Shown here piece by piece: positions 47,093 to 57,780 of a stretch of DNA of 64,000 bases. The position numbers and the translations under genes are program-made. Under the pieces are notes generated by a model. The model saw only the letters and a list, made by a program, of their open reading frames with translations. It was not told the origin of the DNA and ran no database searches. Numbering within the stretch: the first letter of the stretch is position 1; each line of letters starts with the position of its first letter. Origin of the DNA: Carya illinoinensis (Eukaryota > Streptophyta > Magnoliopsida > Fagales > Juglandaceae); assembly GCF_018687715.1 (NCBI RefSeq), contig NC_056760.1, forward strand, positions 37,834,001 to 37,898,000. The letters run 5' to 3'.

Positions 47093-50000
47093 ATGGACTC
47101 CCACGACGAAGAATCGCCATTGGTTGTCGATAATTCGCCGGGCAAAACCCCAGTGCAGAACCATTCTAGAGACGTTCATATTCTCAGCTCTGCCTTCCTC
47201 TTGATCTTTCTTGCCTATGGAGCTGTTCAGAACTTGGAAAGTACCCTCAACACCGTGAGTCTCTCTTTTCCTGTGTTTTGCATTGTTGAATTTTAAGTTT
47301 TTGTTATTCAATGTTTGGTTGGCTGAGAAAATACAGGGAGAGGAAAAGAAAAAATATTTTCTTGTTTGTGTTATTTTTCTCTTTTTGGTTTATGAGAGAA
47401 CTGAAAAGAATGGGAAACCATAAGGTTTTAGTATGGCGATATTTGCTCTATTTCTTTCTCTTCTAATTGAATTTGGTAATGTTTTAGCTGAGTTTGACTG
47501 TTTTGGAGATGAATTTCAAATCAGGAAGAGGATTTGGGTACGACTTCGCTTGGGATATTGTATTTGTCTTTCACATTTTTCTCATTAGTGGCCTCTGTGG
47601 TGGTTCGGGGACTGGGGTCAAAGAATGCTTTGGTTCTTGGGACTACTGGTTATTGGTTGTTCATAGCTGCGAACTTGAAGCCGACATGGTAATTACTGTT
47701 AATCTGGTGCTAGTATGTTTGGACCATTAAATTGAGAATACTTTGGATTTCCTCTGCTTGTATTTTTCTATACACTTCTTGTAGTGGCTAAAAAGCCATG
47801 AAGATGGTGTATGTTATTGGTTCCACATATGAATGAAAAATTAACCTCTAGTTTATTTAATCTGAATATATATTTTTTTTATTGGCACCAGCCCTGTGTG
47901 TCTACGATCAGCGTCCCCGACTAATCCTAGGGGTGCAGAGGCCCTTGGTAAGAGTTTCTCTGCAAGTGCACCTCGGGTAATTTAAGAGAAAAATCCCCCA
48001 GTCCGATGACCCCTAGAGATTGTTTGCATTTAAGGAGATTTGAACCTTAGACCTAGGGGGGAGCACACCCCCAAGCCCAAGGACCCTTACCACTTGAGCC
48101 AACTCTTAGGGGTTTTTAATCTGAATCTGCGATATCAAACTTCTGATTTGCTACTCCACTATGAAACTAGGAATGTTACTCAGAATTGATTGATTGCTAA
48201 AATGAGTTGCTCCTCCTGTAGGTATACAATGGTTCCAGCTTCTTTGTATCTTGGCTTTGCTGCTTCAATTATATGGGTTGGGCAGGTCAAAGTCAATGCT
48301 TCATATTTTTTCAGTTTCTTTGTATATTAAAGCAATAGTTGATGGAGCCACAAATTTCCTTTTAAACCTTTGTATGGCCTATCAGGGTACATATCTCACT
48401 TCCACTGCCCGCAGTCATGCAAGAGATTACAATGTCCATGAAGGAACGGTAATTGGTAAATTTAATGGAGAATTTTGGGGAATGTTTGCAAGTCACCAGG
48501 TGAACCAATTGGTCTTTCTAGCAAGTCTAATTTTGCGTTGTTTTGTTAAGAGTAAAGTTTTTATTAGTTACTTCTAACTTGCTGATGTGAACTTTCCTAC
48601 ATTTCTGCAGTTCATTGGAAATCTTATCTCTCTTGCAGTCTTGGGAGATGGAACGGTACACATTGTTCTCATGGTTGAATTTGACTTTTGAACCCATTTC
48701 ACTTCTCATCGACCAGCCTCTATAGTATTTTTCATTACTCATCCATTTTTCTTTTTTCAATCAGATATAGACGGTATTAAATGTATTAAAAAACTTATTA
48801 AATGTATCAAAAAACTTGAAATATAGAGAATTTAGTTTTCCATAAGGTACATAAAATAAATGATTATGTGGAATATTGGACTAGTCATAGACTAGCTGAT
48901 TAAATATTGGAGGACCATGTAAATAAATACATAATCACAGATGTAAGCTATTTTGGTGCACTGTATCCAATGATAGCATGGCAGATTATTAGTTGATATA
49001 CTTTAATGTTAGATTGTTGAAAATTTTTTCATCTTTCATTATTTTAATTTTTTCCTATATTAGAATTATATATATATATATTTTTTTGACAAGTAAAATA
49101 AAATATTATTGAATCAAGTAAATTGGCATTGCCCAATTACAGTGGGAGTATATGAAAGAGAACTCCTAGTTACAAGTTAGGAGCTAGAAAATGATACAAG
49201 AAAGTTATGCTAGCTAGATCAATTGAGTACAATAATAGAAGCCCAAAGAAATAAGGTGTGAAAAAAGGAGCTTCTAAGCCCATCTAAGAGTGCTCCTGAT
49301 CTTCAAAGCAGCAATTTTTTAGTCTATGTGATATTTAGTAGCATATGCATAGCATGTCTAATTTGTACTTTACAGTCTGACTTTTTCGTTCAATCTCATG
49401 GATCTCACTTCTTTTACAACACTGCAGGAGGGAAGTACCAGTAACACAACTTTGTTGTATGTTGTGTTCCTTGGCAGTATGACCTTAGGTACCATACTTA
49501 TGTGCTTCTTAACAAAAAGGAATAATAATGGAGAGGATGGGTCACCAGATCATTCTGTCGGCTTGTATTCTACTGTGGTTTCTCTTTTAAAGTCAGTAGT
49601 CAGTCTTTTTTTTGACATACGGATGCTATTGGTCATCCCTCTTATTGCATATTCAGGACTACAACAAGCATTTGTATGGTAATTACTGGATTAGCTCATG
49701 ATGGATACTTTCTTGCTGCCATCCCTGCCTCACTTTACATCTTTCCAAGTTCTCATTTTCCTTTCTGACTTTTAACGTGGATTGTGAATAATCTTAGGGC
49801 TGAGTTTACCAAGGAAATTGTAACTCCAGCACTCGGTGTGTCTGGTGTGGGTGGTGCAATGGCGTTGTATGGTGCTTTTGATGCAATAGTAAGTATGAGA
49901 ATGTAGAAATGAATGGTTCCTTATCTTGTAATATAGTACAACTGAAATCGTCCGTCGATTTTATATTTGTCATATTATGACAGCTTTCCCTATTGTACTC

Positions 50001-51291
50001 GTTGAAAACTCAAATGTAAGTGTAGGGTTTTAATTGCACCAGCCCTTTGCCACAATGAAAGAATGAGAAGAAAAATCCTTCTATCTTCTCTATCTCCTTT
50101 AGATATTATGACTTCAATGCATGGTACCTCACGTTCTTTTTAATGCCTCAGTTGCAGTGGCAAAGGATTAGAGCCTATGTCTTGTGCATTTTGCTGCATC
50201 TGAATTTTAACTTCTCGTCTAATCCTGTTATTACAACAAACCACCAATGTTACTATTGTCAAAGATAACCTCTGAAAGCAAACTAAAGTTTTTTTAGTAT
50301 TGTATGCAAAGGCTCAATTCTGGTGTTGGAGTGGTGATAGAAGTTATCATACTCCATGCTGGAAGTGCAGAATTGTGTATGTTATATATTTCTTAAATGG
50401 ATCATTTGGATTTATTCTAAACTTCTTGGAATCTATCCCAGTGTTCGCTAACAGCTGGTCGACTTACATCTGGTCTCACATCGATCACTTTGATAGTTTC
50501 TGGTGGAGCTGTTATTCAGGCTATTGTATTCCTCTGGATTCTGCTAATATACAGGTAGGAGGCATTTTATTGTACTACATTTTCTTCAAAACTGAACTTT
50601 TTTGTTGTAATGATATAGTTGAAGCCATGCTTATTCTGCCATCTTCTCATTCAGGTTAACAAGTGGAGTACTTGGCATTGTGTACCCACTTCTCATGGCT
50701 GCCATATTGGGCATTGGCGATGGAGTATTTAATACGCAGCTTAATGCTTTGCTCGGGATACTGTTCAAGCATGATATGGTACCATTTTTCTACTAGTAGA
50801 ACATATTAATACATGCCTTTTCTATTTAAAATGCAATGGGATATTTGTATCTTGGTATTCTTCATGGACAACCCCAAGGGCAAACTAGTACTGATGAACT
50901 CGCATCATGACTGCATGTACCTCATGTTTCTTTGTGATTTTATTTACCTGTTCCAGGTCTCCGGCTCATGTTGTTATCATTTTATTCCCGTGAAGTCAAA
51001 ACTCTATATCACTGACAATTTATGCACAGTTTCAATTTGCTTGTGCTTTTCTATCTATATTGCCAAAACAAACTGATTCTTAATTGCATGTGCTGCTCTT
51101 GGAAACAGGAAGGAGCATTTGCACAGCTCAAGGTGTGGCAGAGTGCATCCACTGCAGTTGTATTTTTCCTGAGTCCGTACATCTCATTGAAGGTAATGCT
51201 GCTGGTTATGCTTGTTGCACTTGGCCTTTCGTATTCGGTATTTCTGTTATTAACTCTCAAGGTAGAGAAAGCATTCTCCTCTCGTTCTTGA
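47093..51291 (+). CDS. UNC93-like major facilitator membrane protein
   Basis: Exons 47093-47254, 47525-47688, 48222-48285, 48386-48499, 48611-48655, 49428-49678, 49798-49888, 50442-50554, 50655-50778 and 51109-51291 all have GT-AG borders and join in phase to 436 residues, the length I recall for Arabidopsis UNC93-like protein 3. The acidic N-terminus (MDSHDEESPLV) faces the cytosol. Hydrophobic helices follow: ILSSAFLLIFLAYGAVQNLE, TFFSLVASVVVRGLGSKNAL, MVPASLYLGFAASIIWVGQG, and so on, about eleven in all. YLTSTARSHARDYN is the conserved UNC93 loop. UNC93 proteins are ion-channel regulators or transporter-like proteins; the plant member has been linked to potassium balance. The C-terminus ends KVEKAFSSRS. 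No damage seen. Confidence 0.93.
47868..48114 (-). mobile_element. tRNA-type SINE, copy 3, with perfect 12-bp target duplication
   Basis: On the minus strand it reads ACCCCTAAGAGTTGGCTCAA, AGTGGTAAGGG, then a box B-like GGTTCAAATC and a tail ending GGTGCCAATAAAAAAAA. TTTAATCTGAAT flanks it at 47856-47867 and 48115-48126. Body about 247 bp. It sits antisense in the second intron of the UNC93-like gene. Confidence 0.85.
49077..49320 (-). mobile_element. Probable LINE 3' fragment
   Basis: On the plus strand a T run (49080-49087) is followed by GACAAGTAAAATAAAATATT. Read on the minus strand this is ATAATATTTTATTTTACTTG then TCAAAAAAA, the usual closing of plant L1 elements. The left part (up to about 49320) is not recognisable coding sequence. 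Fifth intron of the UNC93-like gene. Confidence 0.45.
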
Positions 51292-51744
51292 AACCAATGT
51301 TGCTCAGAATGATCGTTCTCTGTCATATATGCCAATGTGCTCTGTTGGAAGTGCCAGTAATATATATATTAGCACAAACTATTTTTGTGAAATGTGCATA
51401 TGCTTCAAGGCAATAAAAAGTTTGGCAGCATTATATGCACAAGTGCCTTGATTCATAATGACTTTAGGGTGAAATTCTGTACACCAATCTCTATTTTCAA
51501 TTTAGGAAAAAAGCTGGTGGAGATAGATAATGAAGTACTTATCATGGTTAAAGTTGTTGGGCCACCCATTGTGGGGAGAATTGATTTAAATCAAATCCTT
51601 CTGATGTGAATCTCAACTTGCTAACATACATAGAAACGTGTATATCCCATGGCTTGGGCTACACTGATAAGTTTAGATCCAGAGTGTTGGAATCACTTGG
51701 GAATAGGATGGTGAATATATACTGAGATCATAAATGATTGTCTA

Positions 51745-51895
51745 AGGGGTTGTTTGAATGTTGAGATGGTTTCATCTCATCGCATCTCAACATCCAAACA
51801 CCACTCAAACTACATTTTTCAATTTCAAATTTTCAACATTTTCATCTTATCATTACAACTTTTCCAAATCTCCAAACAAAACACAAAAAACAATT
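51745..51895 (-). mobile_element. Foldback MITE-like element
   Basis: GGGGTTGTTTGAATGTTGAG on the left and CCAAATCTCCAAACAAAACA on the right give approximate inverted ends. Just inside, TGTTGAGATG and CATCTCAACA form a perfect 10-bp stem. The minus strand shows the GAGATTTGGAAAAGTTGTAA wording of family A. Confidence 0.5.
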
Positions 51896-52865
51896 GAGAA
51901 AAGCTTCAAATGTAGGGTGTTATTTTCCACTTTATACCAGTCCATAGAATTTCAACACATCCGATTTATGTGTCTTATGGTGTGTGCGAGTTAGGTGAAT
52001 TGCAGCTCTCCGCAATTCTCTCTTCTCTCCCCATGCCGCTGCGCCCTCTCCTCTTTCTCCTCTCCTATTTTCTCTCTCCCATTGCCCTCTCCCATTTTCC
52101 CTTTCTCTTCTCTCTCTCACGCCCTCTCCTCTGTTGTGACTTCCCATCCACCTGGTTTGGGAACGCCACTAGAAAAACATCAACATTGCAAATTCCAGCT
52201 AGGAAGAGAGTTTGGTATCACTCGGATTACATAGAGAAAGGTTTTTTTTTTTTTTTTTGGGGGGGGGGGGGGGGGGCTGGGCTACACGGGGCAGAGAGAG
52301 AGATCGGGCTGCGGTATTTCTGAAGAAATTAGAGAGACTCTCTGCATGTGAGTTTATTGTTTAGTTTGCTACTGTCTATACATGTTAGCTCTTCATTCGT
52401 GGGGGCAAAACAGGATATTTCACCCATCCGGCTAGTAGCTTTTCTAAAAATAATTCAATTTTTTCAAATCTCAAAATAAAAAGTTATATTAAGAAATTAT
52501 ATTCTAATAATATTTTAATTTTATAATATTTTTATTTAACATTTTCTATCCCATTTCCCATAGTCTTATAAAACATCATAATTCAAACCATTTCACAACT
52601 TTGTACAAATTATTTCATAACTATTCACATATTTATCATCTCATTTCATTCTTTAAGCATCCCTTATAGATGATCAAACAATACTTGTTCTTGTATACAT
52701 GTGCCGTGCCCCTGGCACCTGATACTATTCCCCGTTATAGGGTCATAGGAAACTAATAAAAAATTCTTTGCTTTCGACATAAACAATGATTTATTATGGT
52801 ATCAGAGTGGTGATCGAGTCAAGATGATTGATTTTATGCACTTGTTTTTATACAAGTGAACCCGC
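51896..52865. other. Intergenic, with a G run
   Basis: Pyrimidine-rich sequence at 52010-52135, then a T run and a run of 19 G (52258-52276). 52430-52680 resembles, on the minus strand, the AT-rich interior of the foldback elements but has no clear ends. No gene supported. Confidence 0.4.
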
Positions 52866-53095
52866 ACGTGGCTGTCTTTGGTGGCCGATGGACAGCAAAT
52901 CGGCACATTTCGATGCCATGGATAGAAAGCTAGAGAAAATGGGAAAAAAAAAAAAACTATGGATAGGGCTAGCAAAGGCTAGATAGGGGGAGGGAGGGGG
53001 GAGCTGACTCTCCACCCCCCCCCCCCCCAAAACGCGAGGGCCCCCTTTGGCCGGAGGAGAGGAGTTTATACTGAAACGATGATGGGATGTGTTTA
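52866..53095. repeat. Direct repeat flanking gene copy A, left copy
   Basis: ACGTGGCTGTCTTTGGTGGC, then CGATGGACAGCAAATCGGCA and GGATAGAAAGCTAGAGAAAA, recur at 54746-54912 with small changes and indels. This copy holds a run of C (53017-53029) absent from the other. Nature unknown; probably part of a transposable element. Confidence 0.8.
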
Positions 53096-53445
53096 TACCG
53101 AAACGAGAAGAGGCCACTTCCTCTTCTAGGTGGCCATTCCTCGTCTATGTTGCCACCTGGACAACTATCCTCATCGTGGTGGTGGCAGTGGCATCGTTCA
53201 CGCCGGAGGTTGCCTTCGCGTCTGCAATATCTTCGTCCTCTTCTTTCTCGACAGCGTGTGAGACTGACCGATCCATAAGAGTGCCGTTGGATGTGCCGGG
53301 AGAGACCTTGTGCTTACCGGCCAACTTGTTCAGCAGGTTTAAGATTGAATTCATCGTTCCTCCGGTCTTTGCGGCAGTGGTCCTGGTTGCGTCTGCTTGC
53401 TTGGTCCAGGCAACGTGCGTTTGGGATGACGATGAAACCCATTAG
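53089..53445 (+). CDS. Small two-helix membrane protein, copy A
   Basis: 118 residues in one exon, family unknown to me by name but plant-typical. A hydrophobic helix at about residues 18-50 (FLVYVATWTTILIVVVAVAS), a Ser-rich loop with two cysteines (TACETDRSIRVPLDVPGETL, CLPANLF), then a second helix (VPPVFAAVVLVASACLVQAT) and an acidic end WDDDETH. From residue 11 (ACTTCCTC at 53121) onward it matches copy B at about 93% of bases (about 23 differences in about 325 by hand). Before that it is unrelated: its first 10 codons come from the flanking repeat. It lacks copy B's upstream DNA, so it may not be expressed. Confidence 0.6.
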   Translation: MFIPKREEATSSSRWPFLVYVATWTTILIVVVAVASFTPEVAFASAISSSSSFSTACETDRSIRVPLDVPGETLCLPANLFSRFKIEFIVPPVFAAVVLVASACLVQATCVWDDDETH

Positions 53446-54118
53446 TTCTAAAAGTTTTGATACTTTGCAATTTGATTCATAAATATACTACTTATTGTTA
53501 AAGATTAAGGGAAAGTTGGGAAGTAAATGAGAATTCTGAGTTTGAGATAAAAGTTTAAAATATTATTATTATTTTAGGATTTGAAAACGTTGAATTGAGA
53601 TTTAAACAAGTTAAATTGTTCATTATATTTTGTGTGAAAATTTGAAAAAATTGTAATGATGAGATGAGATAAAATAAGATGAGATTTTTGTATCATCTTA
53701 CTTCCAAACCAGCTCTAAACGCTATTGCGCTCTTAATTTATATCACCCACTTTACCTTTTTGATATTATGTGATTTATTAAAAAATATTTAATTAAGTAA
53801 TCTAGTAATTTAGTGCATGTTTGAGATTGAAGTAAGAAATATAATTTATAACTTTAGAGCTTATAACTAATAATTTAATTAATAATTTCTATTATTAAAA
53901 TATTATTTACTTTTTAGTAAACCTAAGAAGCACTTTCAAAATATTATATTTATTTAGAAATAAATTTAAAAAATAATTTCTAAAGTAGAAATGGCTATCA
54001 TTTAATTTTTTTTAAAGATTATAATTATATAATTATATCTTTGAAAGTTTAAAAGTTATAATTATTTTTAAAGTTGTATGAACATTTTTGCTTATTAACA
54101 GTTTTTTTTTTTTTTTTT
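53121..54118 (+). repeat. Segmental duplication, copy A
   Basis: About 1.0 kb matching 56814-57780 in the same orientation, from the coding region through about 650 bp downstream, ending at a T run in both. A foldback MITE (53515-53705) is shared, so it inserted before the duplication. Confidence 0.85.
53515..53705 (+). mobile_element. Foldback MITE, family A, inside duplication copy A
   Basis: AAAGTTTAAAATATTATTAT, GAATTGAGATTTAAACAAGT and GATGAGATGAGATAAAATAA are family words. The right end TCATCTTACTTCCAAACCAG pairs loosely with the left end GGGAAGTTGGGAAGTAAATG. Confidence 0.6.
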
Positions 54119-54745
54119 CTTAAAGCAAGTATGCATATCATAGTTAAACTAAGGAGTTACAAAATACAAGATTTAATGGAGGTGGGAGTCTCCAACAATT
54201 CTCCCAAAACCAGCAAATACAATACAAGTGAAATAAAAAAAGAGTAATCTAGAACTAAAAGTTTGTCTCCCACCCATTTCGCACAAGAGAAAGTTGCTTG
54301 AAACGGTTTTAACTTAGTCTGATAAACAAACTATAAGACTACGGCTAGAAGTCGTAGTGAAATGTGTGCTGAATTTTGCTAGGTTGGACTGGCTAAAGTA
54401 GACTTCTATGACCACTTTATCTTGATCATAGGTTAGAAAAAACAGTAACATAGAAATATAGCAACCGGAAAATGACTCGAATTGTTGGCGAGAGACCGTC
54501 ACTGATTGTGGAGGCGTGTGTGGCACACATGCCACCTATGGTAGTAAAGTAAAGGTCGAATCTAAAAGATCCGAGGCCACTAACCCTAATGGCGTTGCGC
54601 ATGGTGGCAACATGCCTCCCCTGGTGCGGCAGCTCTTGAATCTCATGTGCGGTATGAGTTGCATATGAGACACACGCGCCACTCTTTTGGTTAGTTTTCT
54701 TTTGTTATCTAATAGATTGGTGACTGGAGAATCTGATGGTGGGGC
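54119..54745. other. Inserted repeat-like DNA between copy A and the right direct repeat
   Basis: Starts directly after the T run that closes the segmental duplication. Read on the minus strand it ends in A18, like a retroposed element. It has no recognisable coding domain. It separates the duplicated segment from the right-hand direct repeat. Confidence 0.4.
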
Positions 54746-54912
54746 GCGTGGCTGTCTTTGGTGGCCGATGGACAACAAATTGGCACATTTCGGTGCTATG
54801 GATAGAAAGCTAGAGAAAATGGAAAAAAAACTATGGATAGGGCCAGAGAAGGCTAGACAGAGGGAGGGAGGGTGGAGCTTATACAGAAACGATGATGTGA
54901 GGTGTTTTTGCT
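54746..54912. repeat. Direct repeat flanking gene copy A, right copy
   Basis: CGCGTGGCTGTCTTTGGTGG, then GGATAGAAAGCTAGAGAAAA and ACAGAAACGATGATGTGAGG, match 52866-53095. Same orientation as the left copy. Confidence 0.8.
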
Positions 54913-56400
54913 TGGAGAGAGAACGAGGGTCTTTGGGTCTAAATACATATATTATGCATTGTCTTAAGGGTAGAGTGTTAGAGAGTATAATTTAAATGCT
55001 AAAAATTTAAACTTCCTCTCAATTTAAGATTTTTGGAATAATTAGTGATTTCATATAATATACTAAAAAAATCTGTTATGGAGTATTGTTACACTCAACA
55101 ACCTTAGACCAATACTCCCTGTTGCAAGACTCTCCACAGTTGGAAGTCGTAGCAACAATACTTGAGGATGCAAAATAAAACAAAATAAAAGTTTAATGAT
55201 GATAAAAGTACTTAAAATTAAATTTTTATGCCAACTACAACTCTCGTTTTCTTGCAACAAAATTGCCCTCTACATGCACCAACCTCTCAAAAGGACTTAA
55301 AATTTTGAAAAATCCTTTCAATACCAATCATAGATTTTGATCCTACCATCGCCCAACCGAATTCATCAACGCCTGAATGACAACAAATACAACCAAAAGA
55401 AGGAGCGACAGACAAAAGACAAACCTCGGCCATCCCATCAACATGGTCATAGGTTACCATTTTTATTTTGTAATATGAAAATCAATGATAAGTAAATATA
55501 TAAAAATAATAAATAATTTTTCAATCGGTTGACATCACAATAAAATATTATATAAAAAATGTTAGTTAGAAAGACATGAATAGTATTACACTCTTAACAC
55601 AAATAGTAAAAATTAATTAAGAATATAGTTTTAAAACTGAGATTAAATCTCACCGTAATAGTCCCAACTACTATCATCCTCAAATGATAGGTGATGTGTC
55701 AGGATCATAGTAGGGACTGGACATGGACAGACTAGAGAAGGTTGATATAGATACCGTAGATTGCCGCGACGCGGAGCTTGCAACCTCCATAGTTAGGCTT
55801 AGACTCGCTGCGGGGTAAGGCCAAGTCTCTGAAACTAGCCAACCCACTGTCTAATCGCAACAAAGACGAGTCTCTAGACTCACAACAGGGTAAGACTCCT
55901 TAGTTGTTCTTCTTGAAATTATTCTCGTTAAACTCAAACCCCCCATCCTTGTTCACATAGCATAAAACTAGACTAGACACTACCCTCTATGTGGGAATGA
56001 TCCTTATTCACACTACTATATATATTTTTTAGAGTATATGTTTTATTTTTAGTTGTTTGCAACAGCACACCTATAACTGTATATCAACCACAAAGATGAG
56101 TCACTAAAATTTGCACTAAAGTTGAGTTCTTAGACTTGCTGCCGAGTAAGGCCAAGTCTCCAAGACAAGCTACCCCCAGTCCAATTCCAACAAAGATGAG
56201 TCTTTAGACTTAGAACCAGATAAGTCACGGAGACCCCACTATCCAAGTATAATATGTATAATTGATGTGGATATATCTATCACAATTATCATAAAAAAAT
56301 ATTTATTTAAAAAATTCTATTTATAAATCAGTAAATAGTACATCTAATAAAATATTTATATGACAAAATTTGATTTAAAATGAAAATTTTAAAATTTAAA
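54913..56400. other. Intergenic, with two imperfect direct repeats
   Basis: Two related stretches, about 55786-55905 and 56118-56240, share GGTAAGGCCAAGTCTC, CAACAAAGA(C/T)GAGTCT and nearby words. They may be relics of a tandem array or an LTR element. No gene seen elsewhere in the region. Confidence 0.45.
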
Positions 56401-56781
56401 TGTTATTTATAAGATATTACGGCGTGATATACACTGAAGAATTCTATTTATTTTACTAAGTTTCAACGCAAAGATGGTTGAAGCATAGCTGGACTTCACA
56501 TCATTAAAACCCCACAAAACTTGGAGCTTTCCTCCTCGTCAATGGAGTCGCTTTCTTTTCTAACCGAACCTACACGCACACCCACCCCTACGCAAACGCT
56601 CTCTCACCTCTAAACCTCACCGGTCAACACACAGAATCTCTCCTTCCCACCTAAACTCCCAATTTTCCAAAAGCAGTTGTGAATTAGGTCCATCGCATCA
56701 CCTCGATCCATATATGTATGTATACGGAACTCCGCCATTTTTCGGATCTCTATCTCACCATTCAAACGTAAAGCCGATAAT
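56401..56781 (+). promoter_or_regulatory. Probable promoter and leader of membrane protein copy B
   Basis: TTATTTATAAGATA near 56404 is TATA-like. The following 370 bp are C-rich and gene-leader-like (CTCTCTCACCTCTAAACCTC). None of this is present upstream of copy A. Confidence 0.35.
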
Positions 56782-57144
56782 ATGTTTCTTTTTACCGCCA
56801 TATTCACCCACCTGACTTCCTCTTCTCGGTGGCCATTCCTCGTCTATGCTGCCACCTGGACAGCTATCCTCACCGTGGTGGTGGCAGTGGCGTCGTTCGC
56901 GCCGGAGGTTGCCTTCGTGTCTGCAATATCTTCGTCCTCTTTTTTCTCGACAGCGTGCGAGACGGACGGATCCGTAAGAATGCCGTTGGATGTGCCGGGA
57001 GAGACCCTGTGCTTACCGGCCAACCTGTTCAGCAGGTCTAAGATTGATTTCATCGTTCCTCCGGTCTTTGCAGCGGTGGTCGTGGCTGCGTCTGCTTGCT
57101 TGGTCCGGGCAACGTTCGTTTGGGATGACGATGAAACCCATTAG
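56782..57144 (+). CDS. Small two-helix membrane protein, copy B (likely the parent)
   Basis: 120 residues, one exon, start MFLFTAIFTHLTSSSRWPF. Membrane helix one about residues 18-45 (TAILTVVVAVASFAPEVAFV); a loop with ACETDGSVRMPLDVPGETLC and PANLFSRSK; helix two about residues 86-108 (FIVPPVFAAVVVAASACLVR); end WDDDETH. It resembles small conserved plant membrane proteins with the LDVPGE(T)LCLPA motif; I know no assigned function. The leader sequence upstream and the natural start make it the better candidate for the original gene. Confidence 0.75.
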   Translation: MFLFTAIFTHLTSSSRWPFLVYAATWTAILTVVVAVASFAPEVAFVSAISSSSFFSTACETDGSVRMPLDVPGETLCLPANLFSRSKIDFIVPPVFAAVVVAASACLVRATFVWDDDETH

Positions 57145-57780
57145 TATTAAAAGTTTTGATACTTTGCAATTTGATTCATAAATATACTGCTTATTGTAAA
57201 AGGTTAGGGGGAAGTTGGGAAGTAAATGGAAATTTTGAATTTGAGATAAAAGTTTAGAATATTTTTATTATTTTAAGATTTGAAAAAGTTGTATTGAGAT
57301 TTAAAAAGGTTAAATTGTTTATTATATTTTGTGTGAAAATTTTTGATATCATCTTACTTTCAAATTGGCTCTAAACGCTACCGCTTCTTAATTTATATCA
57401 CTCACTTTACCTTTTTGATATCATGTGATTTATTAAAAAAAAAATAATTAAAAAAAAATAATTAAGTAATCTAAGATTTTAGTACACATTTGAGATTAAA
57501 GTAAGAAATATAATTTATAACTTTAGAGTTTATAACTAATAATTTAATTAATAAGTTTTATTATTAAAATATTATTTACCTTTTAGTAATCCTAATAAGC
57601 ACTTTCAAAATATTATATTTGTTTAGAAATAAATTTAAAAAATAATTTCTAAAGTAGAAATGACTATCATTTAATTTTTTTAAAGATTATCATTATATCC
57701 TTAAAAGTTTAAAAGTTGTAATTATTTTTAAAATTGTATGAACATTTTTGCCTATTACCAGTTTTTTTTTTTTTTTTTTT
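56814..57780 (+). repeat. Segmental duplication, copy B
   Basis: Counterpart of 53121-54118. The MITE inside (about 57215-57370) has lost its right part compared with copy A, and small indels distinguish the downstream flanks. The distance between copies is about 3.7 kb. Confidence 0.85.
57215..57370 (+). mobile_element. Foldback MITE, family A, inside duplication copy B (shortened)
   Basis: Same element at the same relative place as 53515-53705; the GATGAGATGAG part of the right end is deleted, so ATTTTTGATATCATCTTACT joins directly. Confidence 0.6.
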
